Position numbers and translations under genes: made by a program. The notes under the pieces are model-generated. The model was not told where the DNA came from and searched no databases. It saw only the letters and a program-made list of their open reading frames with translations. From Inia geoffrensis (Eukaryota > Chordata > Mammalia > Artiodactyla > Iniidae), in NCBI GenBank assembly GCA_036417435.1, contig CM070910.1, positions 70,402,784-70,466,783 on the forward strand: 64,000 nt of DNA, given 5' to 3'. The stretch's first letter is position 1; each line of letters opens with the position of its first letter. Of this stretch, positions 35,086-47,140 are shown piece by piece.

Positions 35086-35450
35086 GCATCCAACTCTGGT
35101 ACCAGTTGCAGTAAAAGATAATCTCAGTGGACTCACAGAAGTTTATTTCTCACTCACATGTATTCTAGTCACGTGTTGAACCATCCACCTTCCCCACAGA
35201 GCTTCAAGGACTCAGATTCCTTCTATCTTGTGTCTTCACTCTCACCTGAAACCAGCAAGTCCTGAGCTTCTGGCCAGAGGTGAGGGACAGAGAAAGATGG
35301 CTGGGCTGAGTGATTTGCGATCAGACTTGAAAGAGCCCGCATTCTACCCACATTCCAGAGGCCAGAACTTAGTCACCTACTGTATACCAGGAGCTAGAGG
35401 AAATGAGCTTTGGCGGACACATAGCAGTCTCTGCCGTAAACAACTCTAAT
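35086..35450. repeat. Ancient dispersed repeat, family not named
   Basis: The blocks 'agtttatttctcactcac', 'ctcagattccttctatcttg', 'acattccagaggccagaac' and 'ttagtcacctac' recur in the same order in many mammalian genomes as I remember them. I cannot assign a family name. Confidence 0.35.
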
Positions 35451-35529
35451 ATTGCTCCCATCATATAATTAGAAGAATATAGATCTCGCTATTCTAGAAG
35501 GTAGGCTGGAAGATCTGGCATAATCAGAA

Positions 35530-35725
35530 ATCAACAATTTTAAGCTCAGGACCTTGGAATCTTAGAGTTAGCAGGGGGAACTGCAGAGATCAGCTAGTCT
35601 AACTATTTCACATTATAGATTGATTAAATGATGCTCAGATGGGCATAAGGAATCAGTGGTAGATATAGGACTAGGACACTGGTCTCCCACTCAGGTCAGG
35701 GCTATTGTAGGATATGCCTCCCTGC
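35530..35725 (-). repeat. MIR-like old SINE, reverse strand
   Basis: 'ccttggaatcttagagttag', 'gagatcagctagtctaac', 'gatgctcagatgggc' and 'ggacactggtctcccactc' follow a common tRNA-type old repeat in antisense. Exact family uncertain. Confidence 0.45.
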
Positions 35726-38330
35726 CTTAATTCTTCCTAAATTCATGAACTCACTATAGGCTAATGAACAAAAGCAGGATTTTTAAAACTTTTTTTACAT
35801 GTAACTCTTAGATGATATAGGAAATAAAATAACATCTAATTAGAAGACAATTTCAGTGGGAATTAGGTTTGTTTATGTGGTCCTAAAGGAAACAATCTTT
35901 TACTCCAAAGATGAGATAAATTTGGTCTGAATGTTGTTTCTCAGACTTTTTCAAACTGTTTGGACCTAGAGGATCATTCAGATCAAAGCCAAGAAAAACT
36001 ACTGTTTTTGTAAAACTAAACAAAAATGAAATAGAGAAGTAGTGTTTGCAAAAACTTCAGGAAGCAGCAGGGGGTGATAAGTAGGACATAAGCTTATTGT
36101 AGAGAGAAACAAGAACCAGTTGTACTCCTCCACTCCCAGCTCTTGTCCTTGGAATAGGTAATTATCCTTTCCAAGTCTACAAATAACTGTTCCTTCTCTG
36201 CCTTGTCTCTGGGGTTGTGATCAGGGCAAAATGAGATTATGTACACAAAAGTGATTTGCAAGTTGAAAATCAAGATCAGAGAAAACGTTATCATCTTCAA
36301 ATGATCAGTAATAAATCTTCTACTTTAGTCTTTAAATCTTCATTTAAATCTATTATAGTCTGTGTGCTCCTCAGAGAGCACACATGAACCTAGGTAATTT
36401 GCTATATTAATTTTTACTCTATCTGTTTCCATAATTACTGTTTGCTATAAAAATGTACTTAAATTCTCAATGCTTTCTCTACTTATGCAATTACAAGGGC
36501 AACATGATCATCAGGGATTAGAAATGCAAAACATACTTTTAGAAAGGCATATACAAAATGCAAAATGTAGTCAGCTATCGTAACTTCATTTTTTAAAATA
36601 CATAAAGGCTAATTAAAGAGTAATGAACTGATATTGAGAAATATTTAAGAATAAGGTCTTAGTGAAGCAAATAACAGAACTAAGGAAAGATATATTTGAT
36701 TACAAATGCCTAAAAGTAAAAGAAGGAGGTAATAACCTGGCAAAGAAATTCAAACACAATAATGGGCAGAATCAAGAAACTTAAACTTAAGAAATTTGTT
36801 TGACTGGGAAGCCTATGAGGAAAATAATCCCTTTAGAGAATTATTCTACATGCCAGTGTGGATTGGGTTTCTTATTTTCAAAGGCTGGTACAAAATCCCA
36901 AAGAAAGTATTATAGAGAACTGGCCTTCTCTATCAAAGGGGCAAGATACATAGTTTTAAAGGTCTTCACTCTGTATTATAGATTTTACAGCAAAGCATAA
37001 TTTATTATATTGAAAGATGGGTTCCATCTAGAGCCTGACGCAGAAGAGTTGATTCAGAAGAAACCGAATATTGACAAGTTTCCTAATCATTACCCAGTAA
37101 GGCAACCCCCATGTGCACCCCCATTCCTACCTCTAATCCAAAAACCCATCCAACCAGAGAAATAGTGGATAACACCAACTCAAAATGATCTTCAAGGCCT
37201 TTGAAAAAAGTCTCAACACAATGGGAACGCCAGCAGGAAGTCAAGATGAATGGATTGCTCTTTTACAAAAAGTGGTAAAGGACCAGTTAGTCTTATGAAT
37301 ACTTCTTCCTAGTTCCCTGGTCACAGGTAGGCCTCCACTTGTCCCCTTGTCAGTCCCTATGTGTGCCCATATAAGAGTGAGTCTTTTTGATAATATGACT
37401 TGGAACTCTGTACAACATTTTTAGTATGACTTATTATGGTTGTGAAAGCTAGAGAATAACAAGAGATCCTCATGCTTTTTGCACCTAAAAGATAAAGGAA
37501 AGCCAGAGATGAAAATAAACATGTGGAGATACAATTCCCTTTTCATCAGAGATTCAAACCAAATGAAATGGTTCAGCTCAAATTTTGTTCAGGGGGCATT
37601 CTGACAGTTCTGCTTTCTCCCAATTCAATGATTTTGGGGGAAAAGTATATACAGGCTCAGTTCTGGTGCAAACCAGTTCACTTCTTAGGAAGAAAACTGA
37701 AGCATTTATGATTGAATACAAATGTAATATTTGGATTCAGTTCAAGATTCAGCAAATTAGTATAGCTCATTCCAGGTTAATGTTTGATACAAGCCTCTGC
37801 TTTTCAACTGTTCATTTTATCAGTTATAGCCCAAAGAGAAGAAAATATATATTAACAATTGCCAGAAGAAAAATAGGGACATACCATTAATGGCTTTGAA
37901 AGGAGCCAAGAATCTCATCCGGTGTTCTGTTGTCACATCATTTAGAGCACATAAACCCATGTTTTCCAAGAAAACTCTTAGCATAATCCTCAAACAAACA
38001 TTTGCTCCATCCTTCTTCTCACAAAGCAACCAAAATTTTTTCTAACTAGTCTTTTCTAGAAAAATGATAAATTAGAAAAATTTAACTCTTCGTTCCTTTT
38101 ATGAAGTGAGATTATGCATGGTAATTTTATATACAGTGATACATATATAATAATTTGACATACAAATATGCTCACACAGATACATACACATATGAATACA
38201 TATATAAAGGGTAGCAGAGAAGGAGTTTTAGGTTCACTGAGAGCAAGAAAAAAGCAAGTGAGCCAACGAAAACAGATTTATCCGACAGGCGGGGGTATCT
38301 GAGATTCTTTCCTGGATCAAAACCCACTGC
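35726..38330. other. Unassigned DNA
   Basis: About 2.6 kb without a recognised repeat, the longest such stretch in the window. Frames reach 101 codons (37585) without a domain. TA/CA-rich patches lie around 38140-38210. Confidence 0.4.
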
Positions 38331-38334
38331 TTAG

Positions 38335-38475
38335 GGACTTCCCTGGTGGTCCAGTGGTTAAGACTTCATGCTTCCAATGCAGGGGGTACGGGTTCAATCC
38401 CTGGTCGGGGAACTAAGATCCCACATGCCGTGCAGCGTGGTCAGAAAATGAAAAAAATTAAAAAAAAAAAACAAA
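38335..38475 (+). mobile_element. tRNA-Glu SINE (artiodactyl type)
   Basis: Head 'gggacttccctggtggtcc', B-box-like 'gggttcaatccc', 'agatcccacatgccgtgcag', then an A-rich tail with T and C interruptions. Confidence 0.88.
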
Positions 38476-38840
38476 AAACACCACTTATAATGTATCTATT
38501 CTGTAAGTACATTTGGTAAGATGATTTACTGAGCTATACATGTGTGATTTGTTTGCACAGAATTTTCCCTCTTCTATTCAAGTTATCTCTTCATAACTTG
38601 GAGCTCAACGTAGAGATTTACTGAAGAGATAGAGGGGGAGATAGAAATGGTGAGGGGAAAAAATGGAAAAGCATCATTGTCAATCCATAGAATAGCCCCT
38701 GCTCCAAGCAATATCCCAGCAATGCAGCACAGGAGAATAGCACCATGGTACAAACCCAACCCACCACCACAGTCCTGCTCCAGGCCCCCATTTAGAAAGA
38801 AAGTAGCAGGACACAAAGCTTCAAAATACTGCAAATCTGT

Positions 38841-39260
38841 ATCCTTTTTCTATGGCTGCTATAACAAATTACCACGAACCTGGTGACTTAAAACACAAAT
38901 TTATTATCTTATGGTTCTGGCGGTCAGAAGTTCAAAATGGGTCTCACTTGGGGGAAAAAAATCAGGGAGGGGCTGAATTCCTTTGGAGGCTCTAGAAGAG
39001 AACCCATTTCCTTCCCCTTTCCAGCTTCTAAAGGCCACCTTCATTCGCTGGCTTACGGCCCCTTCCTCCGTCTTCAAAGCCAGCAGTATAGCATCTCTGA
39101 TTCTCTCTCTCTCTGACTTTTGCTTCCTTTGTCACATCTCCTCCAACCATGACCCTCCTGCCTCCCTCTTACAAGGACCTTTGTGATTACGTTGGGCCCA
39201 TCCGGATAATCCAGACTTGCAAATGAAGGCATTAGGGCTTGTCTTGATGAAATGGAGACT
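38841..39260 (-). mobile_element. MLT1 (ERVL-MaLR) LTR, reverse strand
   Basis: Antisense MLT1 order: 'ctatggctgctataacaaat', 'gtgacttaaaacacaaattt', 'ggttctggcggtcagaag', 'tccagcttctaaaggccac' and 'gtgattacgttgggccc'. An old LTR with no internal retroviral genes. Confidence 0.8.
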
Positions 39261-39519
39261 CAAGGCCCTCCCCTAATCTCCACACCCTTGTTAGTCTTGG
39301 AATTCTTGTGCAGCACGCAAAAGGGAAGAAAGCCACGATAACAACTAAGTTGTAGGCTGAGTCAAAATGAGGTTGAGATTAAGAAAGAGTAGAAATGTGA
39401 CATTTCCTGTTTGTACAGTAATCTTTGTGCCTCCGACAGAAAGCTGTGTTTTTCTTCCCTAACTGCATTACCTCTGAGTCCTTACTACTGAAACTCATCT
39501 GCTACAATCACATTGGCAA

Positions 39520-39640
39520 TTAACAAGTATCGATATCTACTAAGCACTTCTTATCTGCAGAGCACTATACCTGGAACGACAAACAATACAAAAGAATGAG
39601 AAAGTAGACATCTCACCTCAGGAAGTAATATGTATGAAAA
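39520..39640 (-). mobile_element. L2 LINE 3' end fragment, reverse strand
   Basis: 'tatctactaagcacttctta' and 'cagagcactatacctggaac' resemble the complement of the L2 3' end. Short and diverged. Confidence 0.45.
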
Positions 39641-40120
39641 GTTTAGGTGAGATCACTTACAGGACGAAGAATCTAGCACTACTATGTAGCATGCTAAAGC
39701 ATATTTTGCAAGCAGTACTTGTTCCTGGACACTCAGATCCTTCCTACATTTTATCCTTACTGAACTGATAAAAATCTATTTGGGTTTGAGAGGGAGTCTA
39801 TTGAAAAACCATATAAACAGGAAACAGATAAACTAAGAGTAAGAACAGAAGCAAATAAACATCACAAACTTCTGCCAGGAAATGAACTGACCTGACCAGC
39901 AAGACCACGGGTGAAGCTGGGCAAAGGAATCTGGAAGAAGGGATTGTTCAGAAACCACTTTCTCTCCAGATTTTGTGCCTATCACTGAGGCCAGCAAAGT
40001 GTAACCCAAAACTACTCCTTATCCCCATTTTAAGACAGGCTGACTTGAGACACTTTACCCAAGAGAGCGGTAAGGGTGAGAATGAGGGGTGAGGATGGGA
40101 ATGGTGGAGGAAGTGTGAAT
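39641..40120. other. Unassigned DNA
   Basis: About 480 bp with no element recognised. A 113-codon reverse frame ending here is read as chance. Confidence 0.4.
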
Positions 40121-40124
40121 AACA

Positions 40125-40300
40125 TAGTGAAAAGAGTGGCTTCATCTGATTTGATTCAACACCACGTGTGAATTTAAGCCAGTTACTCAACTTCTCTATG
40201 CCTCTGTTCACTCTATAAACACAGGAATAATAACACTGCAAAGAAGTTCTTTGAGAATTAAATGCAATAATATGCCTCCCAACATGCAAGCAAGAAAAGA
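40125..40300 (+). repeat. MIR SINE
   Basis: 'aagccagttactcaacttctc', 'tatgcctctgttcactc' and 'ggaataataacactgcaaag' (degenerate) are in MIR order. Confidence 0.68.
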
Positions 40301-40645
40301 CACATACCTTAATGAGAATGTCCTGTCTCTACCACCCCACACTCACAAAAGCTCCTAGCTCCAAGCTGAGCGTCTCTAAAATAGTAGCTACATGTTGGTT
40401 TCCTTTTCCCTTTTTTGCAACCATTATTCATAAGGAAGATTAGAACTAAGAACCGCTCTCATTTCTGTCACCCTGAGCAAACTTCACAGGATTCGTTGCA
40501 CAGGTTGTTGACTCTCACAAGTACCCATGCCCTTGAACCCTGTTCCCTCATTCTCACTCTCACCCTCTCCCTCCTAACATACCTCTAGCTCAGGGCTTGT
40601 GATCTGACAGGCAGAGTTAGCATTCCCAGTAAGATCAACAAAGGG

Positions 40646-40847
40646 GGGCTTCCCTGGTGGCGCAGTGGTTGAGAGTCCACCTGCCGATGCAGGGGACGCG
40701 GGTTTGTGCCCCAGTCTGGGAAGATCCCACATGTCGCGGAGCGGCTGGGCCCGTGAGCCATGGCCGCTGAGCCTGCGCGTCCGGAGCCTGTGCTCCGCAA
40801 CGGGAGGGGCCGCAGCAGTGAGAGGCCCGCGTACCGCAAAAAAAAAA
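40646..40847 (+). mobile_element. Cetacean CHR-type SINE
   Basis: Full-length copy with A tail. Perfect 15-bp target duplication AAGATCAACAAAGGG at 40631-40645 and 40848-40862. The good duplication and low divergence from the other copies mark it as one of the youngest insertions here. Confidence 0.95.
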
Positions 40848-41119
40848 AAGATCAACAAAGGGGACTGAGGATCTAATTCTGGAACCTGAGCCTCTCAGCC
40901 GTCAAAGAGGTCTGCCAGCGACAGCTAAATATGAAAGCGAGAACTTTTAATATGACCCTTGAAAAGACAGGTTCTTTTCACTTCTGCCGCAGCTTCAACC
41001 TTTATTTGAAAAACACAAATGAAATATTTGGAGATAAGACATATGGAGCCAAACATTTTGTACTTTGCAAGTTTCTACCTATAAATGAACTATTTAATTT
41101 AGCAAGACTGTATATCATA

Positions 41120-41630
41120 GAGGTTACTTTTAGCCACAAGTACCAAAGTCCAATTCAAAGTTGCTTAAAGTGAAATGTACTGGCTACCAGTTCTAAAAGT
41201 CTAGACACAAGGTGAGCTTCAGGGCTTGCTTTATCCAGGGTCCTCTCCTCCTTTTTGCTGCTGTTCTCTGAGATTTACCCTCCTCTAATCATCCTTGGTC
41301 CTTACACTTCTAGTCCTCACATCCATGCACAACAATTTTGGAGAAAAAGGAGCCACTTCCTGAAACTTTCCCAGGAGTTATCAGAAACCCCAGAAAATCC
41401 ATAGATTTCCCAGGGTTCCACAGAAACCGCAGAAAATCTCTCCTCTCATTCCACTGCCCTGAACTGGGTCACATGACAATCCCTGAACCAATCACAGGCA
41501 AAGGACGTGAGACTACTCTTAGACCAATCAGGTCAATGGCTAGAGCTAGAGGCTGCCTCACTTTCCCTGAGACAAAGGGACAAAAAATCGTGTTCTGCAA
41601 TGATGGAGGGGGGAGTGGATCCTTGTAAGC
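41120..41630. repeat. Ancient dispersed repeat, family not named
   Basis: 'gggtcacatgacaatccctg', 'aaccaatcacaggcaaagg' and 'agaccaatcaggtcaatgg' belong to an old, widely dispersed mammalian repeat as I remember it. I cannot name the family. The repeated CCAAT-like words could be read as promoter elements, but the repeat explains them better. Confidence 0.35.
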
Positions 41631-41899
41631 ATCTAGTAGTGAACACTTCAGCTTTTATTTTACACAAACACATCTGATTCCACTTGAATGAGAGTATATA
41701 AACCGGATTTACATTAACAGAGTTTAACAACAGAGAGAAGAAGTTGAGTTCTTTTAGCAGAAATAACAAATACCCAAATGGCTGATATCCTCCAATAATG
41801 TCCAACGTAGAATATCATACACTTCTTCAACTGTTCCATTGTTTAAAACATGCCTGGAACTCCTCCTTTGGAAATTTCGCCTTTTGTTCTCTAAACTTT

Positions 41900-42165
41900 A
41901 TTCCTAGGTGAGCTCATCAATTCCCACGGGGTTAAATATCATCTGTATACTGCTGACTTGCAAATTTCTAACTCAAATTCACTTCTGAGCTCTAGATTTG
42001 TATTTAATTTGCCTACGTGGCAGGCAGCTGCTTTCAGGCATCTCAAACCTAACACATTCCAATAAAAGCACAGTATTCCCCATGGCAGACTTCCCCATCT
42101 CAGGAAATAGCCTTGGCATCTAGCCCATTATTTAAGATAGAAACCTAGGACCAATCTTCCTTATG
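41900..42165 (+). mobile_element. L2 LINE reverse-transcriptase region, forward strand
   Basis: 'aatatcatctgtatactgct' covers the L2 YADD-type motif region. 'gcatctcaaacctaacacat' and 'ccatctcaggaaatagcct' then follow in L2 order. It is the only clear forward-strand L2 here. The rest are reversed. Confidence 0.65.
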
Positions 42166-42167
42166 GG

Positions 42168-42236
42168 TGTTTGTGTGTGTGTGTATTCATATGTGTGTGT
42201 GTGTGCACTCACATACACACACATACATGCACATGT
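42168..42236. repeat. (GT)n-(CA)n compound microsatellite
   Basis: Two GT runs followed by CA-rich runs. Alternating purine-pyrimidine DNA. Confidence 0.9.
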
Positions 42237-42244
42237 GCTAGAAG

Positions 42245-42430
42245 AGGTCATTTTCCAGAATGCTGGCATTGAAGGGGATCTTGATAATCATCTGTTCTAG
42301 TACTGGCCCTTCCCAATTTTCCAGAAGAATAAGACTCTAGAGGGAGGAATGATTTGTCCACAGTCAGATGGCCAGTTTTCAGTTGAATTGTGACTGGAAC
42401 CCAAGTTTTAGAACCTGGCCCCAACTTTCC
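42245..42430 (-). repeat. MIR-like old SINE, reverse strand
   Basis: 'gatcttgataatcatctgttc', 'agaataagactctagaggg', 'tttgtccacagtcagatgg' and 'tgactggaacccaagttt' resemble the element at 35530. Confidence 0.45.
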
Positions 42431-43485
42431 TAATCATCAGTTGGACTCTCAAGGTGATTTCAAACTTCATATCATTACCAACCTTTTATTCCATGGGTTC
42501 TTCTAGCTCTTTCAAGGCAACTTTTGCTATCCTTATAATTATGTGACCTACAGAAACAATTCCAAAAGTTTAGACAAGATTGCAAGTCTACCTGAAGGAA
42601 AGGAACACCAGTAAGGTAAAAGTGTTTTGTTCCCTCTAAATCTCAAGCAGCCTTCAGATACTGCTTAATCCGTTCTACTGCTTTCATTCACAGGCGCAGA
42701 ACCTGTAGATATATTAGCCATGAGAGATCGGCTCTGCAATTCTGAGTGGAGGCTGCTAGAAAGGTCTCGTGGCTCATTACAGGGAGTTCACATCGGAGGA
42801 ATGATGACTCACTAATTTAAAGCATTGCCATTAAATTTAACAGGATCAGTTTTTTTCTGGCTAGAGAGAAAAGAAAGGCTGATATTTACTTAAATGGACT
42901 CTTAGATAAAATTGCCAGAGAGCGGACTTATTGGCCTGTGCTTGTTGCAGGCTCACAAATCACAAACCTAGAACGGATCAAGGTAGAGCCAACCTCATCT
43001 GTTAAGTCAAGAGGAGCTCGTAGCTGGAGAGTCAGCACAGAAGACTGTGGTGGAGAGGAGAGCCTTCTGATCTCTCGGATATGCTGACTGCCGGGCTGCC
43101 TCCCTGAAGCAGAAATGTAAGGCTTCCTGTTCCCTCCCTCTGATTAAAGGGGTCTCAGAGCAGGGCTGTCCCTAGGTTCTGCTTCTGCACTCCTGAACTT
43201 CTCAATTATTCTGCATGGCGAGCCTGTCCCGCTTGTGTGGGACTCCCTGGCTTTCCCTGAGCTCGCAGAGAAAGCTCACAGGATCCTGCCTCAGCTGCAA
43301 AGTTCTGTGGCTCCTGCTACCTCTGGTTTAGGCCCTAGATCAAGGGTAAAATGGCAAGTCCAGCCATTATAAGCAGGCAGACATGTAACCTCAGTTATTC
43401 ATTCTGAGTGCACAAATCACAAGACTTGCTTCTCCAACTAGCTTCCGCCCTGTCTTTCCGACCCACTGGCTGGCTTATATAAGAA
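42431..43485. other. Unassigned DNA
   Basis: About 1.05 kb with a GC-richer patch at 43080-43330 and no recognised gene or repeat. Confidence 0.4.
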
Positions 43486-43497
43486 GCACTAACATTT

Positions 43498-44033
43498 GTT
43501 TATATTTGCTTTTATTACCTTTACTTTAGGAGACCAATCCAAGAAAAATATTGCTGCGATTTACATCAAAGAGTGTTCTGCCTATGTTTTCCTCCAGAAG
43601 TTTACAGTGTCCTGTTTTACATTTGGGTCTTTAATCCATTTTGAGTTTATTTTTGTGTATGGTGTTAGACAGCATTCTAATGTTTGCCATTTGCAGCAAC
43701 ACGGGTAGACTTGGAGGGCATTATGCTAAGTGAAATAAGTCAGGCAGAGAAAGACAAATACTGTATGCTATCGCCTATACGTGGAATCTAAAAAATACAA
43801 CACACTAGTGAATAATACAAAAAAGAAACAGACTCACAGATATAGAGAACAAATTAGTGGTTAACAGTGGGGAGGGGAGGAGGGGTGATAGAGGGGTTGG
43901 GGGGATAGGAGGTATAAACTCTTGGGTATAAGATAGGTTCAAGGATGTATTGTACAACACGGGGACTATAACCGATATTTTTTAATAAATGTAATTGGAA
44001 AGTAATCTTTAAAAATTGTATATTAAAAAAGGA
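43498..44033 (+). mobile_element. L1 LINE with 5' inversion (twin priming)
   Basis: The left part (43498-43682) is ORF2 sequence in reverse orientation. The right part (43683-44033) is the ORF2 end, 3' UTR and A tail in forward orientation. One 10-bp target duplication ACTAACATTT at 43488-43497 and 44034-44043 encloses both parts, so they arrived as a single event. A G-rich tract lies at 43868-43914 in the 3' UTR. Confidence 0.9.
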
Positions 44034-44044
44034 ACTAACATTTA

Positions 44045-44215
44045 CTGTATGTTCCATGTGCAAGATTTAATTTGCTTAGTCTTCACAATAAGACTTCGTG
44101 GGTGTTGTTATTAACCTTATTAGATAGATAAGGAAACCCAGGACTCAGGCACATTGAGTGACTTGGCCGACACTGGATTCAGTCCCAGCTCAGAAACCTA
44201 CATTCACAGCATTGT
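44045..44215 (-). repeat. MIR SINE, reverse strand
   Basis: 'cttcacaataagacttcgtg', 'gttattaaccttattagata', 'gataaggaaacccaggac' and 'tgacttggccgac' give the antisense MIR order. Confidence 0.72.
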
Positions 44216-44514
44216 AATCTACACAGACCTGCTCTCTGGTTTGTGGATCCTCCTCTTGTCTTCATGATCTACTGCTTGCCCTGACTTCCTGGCCTGGCAG
44301 CCTCCCATCCAGATGAGCTTCAAATCTTGCCTGTCCTAGCTCCCCTCCTGGCAGTTTATAAGAACCTTCTAGGAGGACCAGACCCTCCTCGTCTCCACCT
44401 TAATCAGCATCTGCAGGACTCAGGGTTCTCACTGGCTCTACACACCAGACTAAAGACCCTTGACCATTTACCTACACATCAGAAAACAGGAAAGAAGAGC
44501 ACAGAGAAGCGTTC

Positions 44515-44715
44515 ATTTAACAGTCATTTATCAAGGCTTTTTGCATGCTGGGCAAGATGCTGGAAGCTGGGGCTATAGCAGGAAGCAAGAATGACACGCT
44601 CCCTGCTTTCGGGGAGCTCCTATTTTAGTGAAAGCAGAAAGACAGTGAGTAAATAAACCCCAAAACTAAAGACGCTTTTACATAATGACAAGTACTATGA
44701 AAAAACAAAACAGCA
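44515..44715 (-). mobile_element. L2 LINE 3' end, reverse strand
   Basis: 'tcatttatcaaggctttttg', 'catgctgggcaagatgctgg' and 'cggggagctcctattttag' match the complement of the L2 3' end. Confidence 0.65.
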
Positions 44716-45815
44716 TGATATGACAGATTTTCAAGAAAATCATCCACATGTGCCTAAAACACCTAACACCGAAATGCATGTATTAATCTGCTCATAAATC
44801 ACAGGAAATTGATGGGATTTGCAGACTACAACTATTTTCTATTGTTCTTAAGCAAAGAAGGCTAAATTGGTTCACATATCTGCCCCCAATGAAGCCCCAG
44901 CTTACAGTTTCTTTGTTTAGAAATCTTGCTGTAGTGTTCTTTTAATACATATCTAATTACAAAGAAAGTTTTATCTTTGTAACCCCAATAACGCAAAGGA
45001 AAGTGGAAATTGGATATCCCCACAGGCCCATCCATAACTTCTGTCTTGGGATAACAGACAAAAGGGCTTGTCACAGGCAGCATGCCTCTGGAACAAGGTC
45101 TGAGACACAGATTTGCATTAGGTGAATCATTGGGTGTGCCCTTGGGAATAACAAATCAATGAAGTTATTGGGAGTGGAGGAAGCAGGAGTGGGCAGAGGA
45201 GGAACTGACATGTGACGTAGGTGCCAATCCATAAGAAGCAGTGGAGCTGATAGCCTTTCAGAGATGTCCCAATTCAAGACAACAGGACAAGATCTTTGTA
45301 ACTCCTAACCTCCAACAACTAGTCTTTGAAAGGGGTCTCCCCTGGGGAGGGTGAGTATACTTGGGCAAGTGCAGCTCCCTTTGCTGGAGGGCAGGTCCTG
45401 AGGAAGGACTCAGCTATGACTGTCAGCAGCAAGTCTTCCAGCAGCTGGAGGAATGAAGCCTCGGTACTGAAGGGCAGATCTGTGTAGCACACCCCAGCTT
45501 CCACTCTAGGCTCAGAATATCCACATTCTTTCCTTGAACAGTTGCTGAGTTTCCCCACAGAGGCTTGAATATGAGTTGTGTCCTGGTGTCCACAATGTCT
45601 CTATGGAAACCTCCCTAAAAATAATCCTCGTCCAGGACTGTTTATCTAGAATATCCAAGAGTCCAACCCTATAAGCAAATGGTGATTGAAACCCTTTAAT
45701 GGTTTTCAGTCTTTGAAGACCATGCAATTTCTATCTCAGTTATGGTCTACTCCAGCAGACAGAGAGGCACCCCTAATTTTGGCATACCTAAATATAGAAG
45801 CAATGTAATAGAGAA
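44716..45815. other. Unassigned DNA
   Basis: No gene or known repeat recognised in 1.1 kb. Reverse frames of 68-79 codons have no domain. Confidence 0.4.
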
Positions 45816-46094
45816 AGGAATAGAGGGTAGTCAGGGTGGGCCCCTCTCAGAAGGCAGCACTTGAGATGAAAACTGAATGATAAGCAAGAGGGCAGTCACA
45901 CAAATATCGTGGGAAGAAGATTCTTCTTAGAAATAAATGCAAATGTCCTGAGGAAGAAATATGTCATATTCTCTAATAGTTCATATTCTCCAAATATTTC
46001 TTCAAGAGAATAAGAAAAGCAAGTGGGGTTGAAGGTTCATGAGCTGGGGGAGAATAGTATGAAATAAGGTTAGAGATATAAAGAACAGATCTTT

Positions 46095-46175
46095 TATCTA
46101 TTCAACATTGCCTTATTGAGTTCCTACTGCATGCCAGGCACTATTTTAAACTCTGGGAGATACAGCAGCAAACAA
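46095..46175 (-). mobile_element. L2/MIR 3' end inserted in the L2
   Basis: 'attcaacattgccttattga', 'gcatgccaggcactatttta' and 'gggagatacagcagcaaac' form an L2-type 3' end that interrupts the collinear L2 ORF sequence on both sides. Confidence 0.5.
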
Positions 46176-46767
46176 GTAGACCTTGTAGATCATGGTAGAG
46201 AATTTAGATTTTATTCTAAGGGCAAGTGGAGGTCACTGAAAGATTTTAAGCAGGTAAGTGACATAGTCCAAGTTATTTTCTAAGATGGTGATTTTCCCTG
46301 CTTTCAGGAGAATAGAATTGAAGGATGTCTAGCTAGGAAGAAATATGGTAATCCAGCAAACAACTGTAGCAATTTGGGTTAAGCTTATGAAGTGAAGACG
46401 GAGACAAATAGATGGACTTGAAATATGTTCTGGAAGCAAAGCTGACAGGGATTGCTGACAAAAGAGACATAGAGAATAAGGGAAAGAAAAGACTCAAGAA
46501 CAACTCAAATTTTTGGCTTGAATTACTGGAGGGATAGACAATGGTATTACTTACTGAGAAGGGGAAGATAGAGAGAAACCAATCTGCAGATAAACATCAA
46601 GACTACTTGATATTAACTTTGACATATTTATTGCACATCAAATGTAAGTCCGATAGGCAGTTTCATACATGAATTTAAAGCTTAGTGGAGAATGTTAAAG
46701 ATAGAAATCTTTATGTCATCAGCATGTAGTATATGGCATTTAAAACCAAAGTGTTGATGGGATCACT

Positions 46768-47140
46768 GTATCAGTCAGCTCAGACTGACATACCAAATAC
46801 CATAGACTGAGGGACTTAAAACAATAGAAATTTATTTTCTAATAATTCCGGAGGCTAGGAAGTCTGAGGTCAAGGTGCCAGCCTGGTCAGATTCTAGTGA
46901 GGCCTCTCTTCCTGGCTTGCAGATGGTTTCCTACTCACTGTGTTCTATAGCAGAGAGAGAAAGAGAGAGAAATCTTCCTCTTCTTATAAAGCCACAGTCC
47001 TATTAGGTTAAGGCCCCACCCTTATGACCTCATTTAATCTTAACCTCCTAAATATCCTATTTCCAGATGTAGCCACATTGGCAACCGTTTCAACATATGA
47101 ATTTGAGGAGAAGCACAATTCAGTCCGTGGCGAATACCTA
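46768..47140 (-). mobile_element. MLT1 (ERVL-MaLR) LTR inside L2, reverse strand
   Basis: Antisense order: 'tgtatcagtcagctcagactg' (degenerate), 'gacttaaaacaatagaaat', 'ggaggctaggaagtctgag', 'ttaggccccacccttatg'-like block, and 'gaatttgaggagaagcac'. L2 sequence resumes after it. Confidence 0.8.

Noticed and set aside
41440..41560. Cluster of CCAAT-like words as a host promoter
   Set aside because: It lies within an old dispersed repeat that normally carries these words. There is no TATA box, CpG island or following gene.
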